From Natrialba asiatica DSM 12278 (GTDB taxonomy: Archaea; Halobacteriota; Halobacteria; Halobacteriales; Natrialbaceae), in contig NZ_AOIO01000038.1 of assembly GCF_000337555.1 (NCBI RefSeq), positions 45,144-95,281 on the forward strand: a stretch of DNA of 50,138 nucleotides, written 5' to 3'. This document shows, one piece after another, positions 50,112 through 50,138 of the stretch (position 1 is the first letter of the stretch; each line of letters starts with the position of its first letter). The position numbers were made by a program, and so were the translations under genes. Below the pieces are notes generated by a model. That model did not search any database and was not told the origin of the DNA. It saw only the letters and a program-made list of their open reading frames with translations.

Positions 50112-50138
50112 CTGTCTCTTATACACATCTCTGATGGC
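50112..50138 (+). other. sequencing-library adaptor (assembly artefact)
   Basis: ctgtctcttatacacatct (50112-50130) is exactly the 19-base Tn5 mosaic end used in transposase-based libraries. ctgatggc (50131-50138) matches the beginning of the reverse complement of the older 454-style adaptor that was joined to it. This is not genomic DNA; true sequence ends at 50111. Confidence 0.97.

Overview
The window is chromosomal DNA from a haloarchaeon (class Halobacteria, probably a Natrinema/Haloterrigena-like member of Natrialbales). Evidence: acidic proteomes with strong GC bias at third codon positions; TATA boxes about 25-30 bases before starts with almost no leader; Tat signal peptides; a PGF-CTERM surface protein; archaeal-type CCA-adding enzyme, RPA operon, histone doublet, SDR-type glucose-6-phosphate dehydrogenase (azf) and archaeal RNase P RNA. 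The last 27 bases are library adaptor, so the right edge is an artificial contig end.

Layout. 1-7.2 kb: truncated secreted 5'-nucleotidase, nurA, a zinc-ribbon protein, gpmI, a small membrane protein with a methyltransferase, then an unusual fusion of a flavodoxin-fold quinone reductase with a UbiA prenyltransferase. 7.5-11 kb: a Tat-exported PhoX-type phosphatase carrying cohesin-like and dockerin modules, followed four bases later by a PGF-CTERM-anchored cohesin-like protein. 11-25 kb: housekeeping genes (sulfhydrylase, TrkA/RAM pair, PadR, queuosine-precursor transporter, M29 aminopeptidase, DUF309, azf, mptD, creatininase-family enzyme, ABC exporter, DUF192) and tRNA-Val. 25-33 kb: a lower-GC accessory zone seeded by repeated copies of tRNA-Val and tRNA-Phe 3' ends. 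It holds a decayed IS6-type element, a HEPN-like protein, a twice-frameshifted integrase, a lipoprotein and two membrane proteins. 33-50 kb: core genome again, with tRNA-His, a DUF5814-like protein, an RHH regulator, rpa3-rpap3, moaB, tRNA-Asn and cca, histone-deacetylase-histone-rpa2, tRNA-Arg, a HalOD1 protein, RNase P RNA, AMMECR1, pncB, a HELVH surface protein, an isochorismatase-fold enzyme and a truncated thioesterase.

How the pieces connect. The window is rich in DNA and RNA information processing (NurA, RPA proteins, histone/deacetylase, RNase P, CCA-adding enzyme, five tRNAs). It also has a phosphate-scavenging surface module and a small pyridine-nucleotide cluster. The most interesting non-gene signal is a family of two-hairpin palindromic inserts with three-base loops. 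These inserts sit in-frame inside two conserved enzymes (GpmI and the sulfhydrylase), in a dead transposase, and in a duplicated tRNA-Phe attachment site. They look like small coding-tolerant mobile elements.
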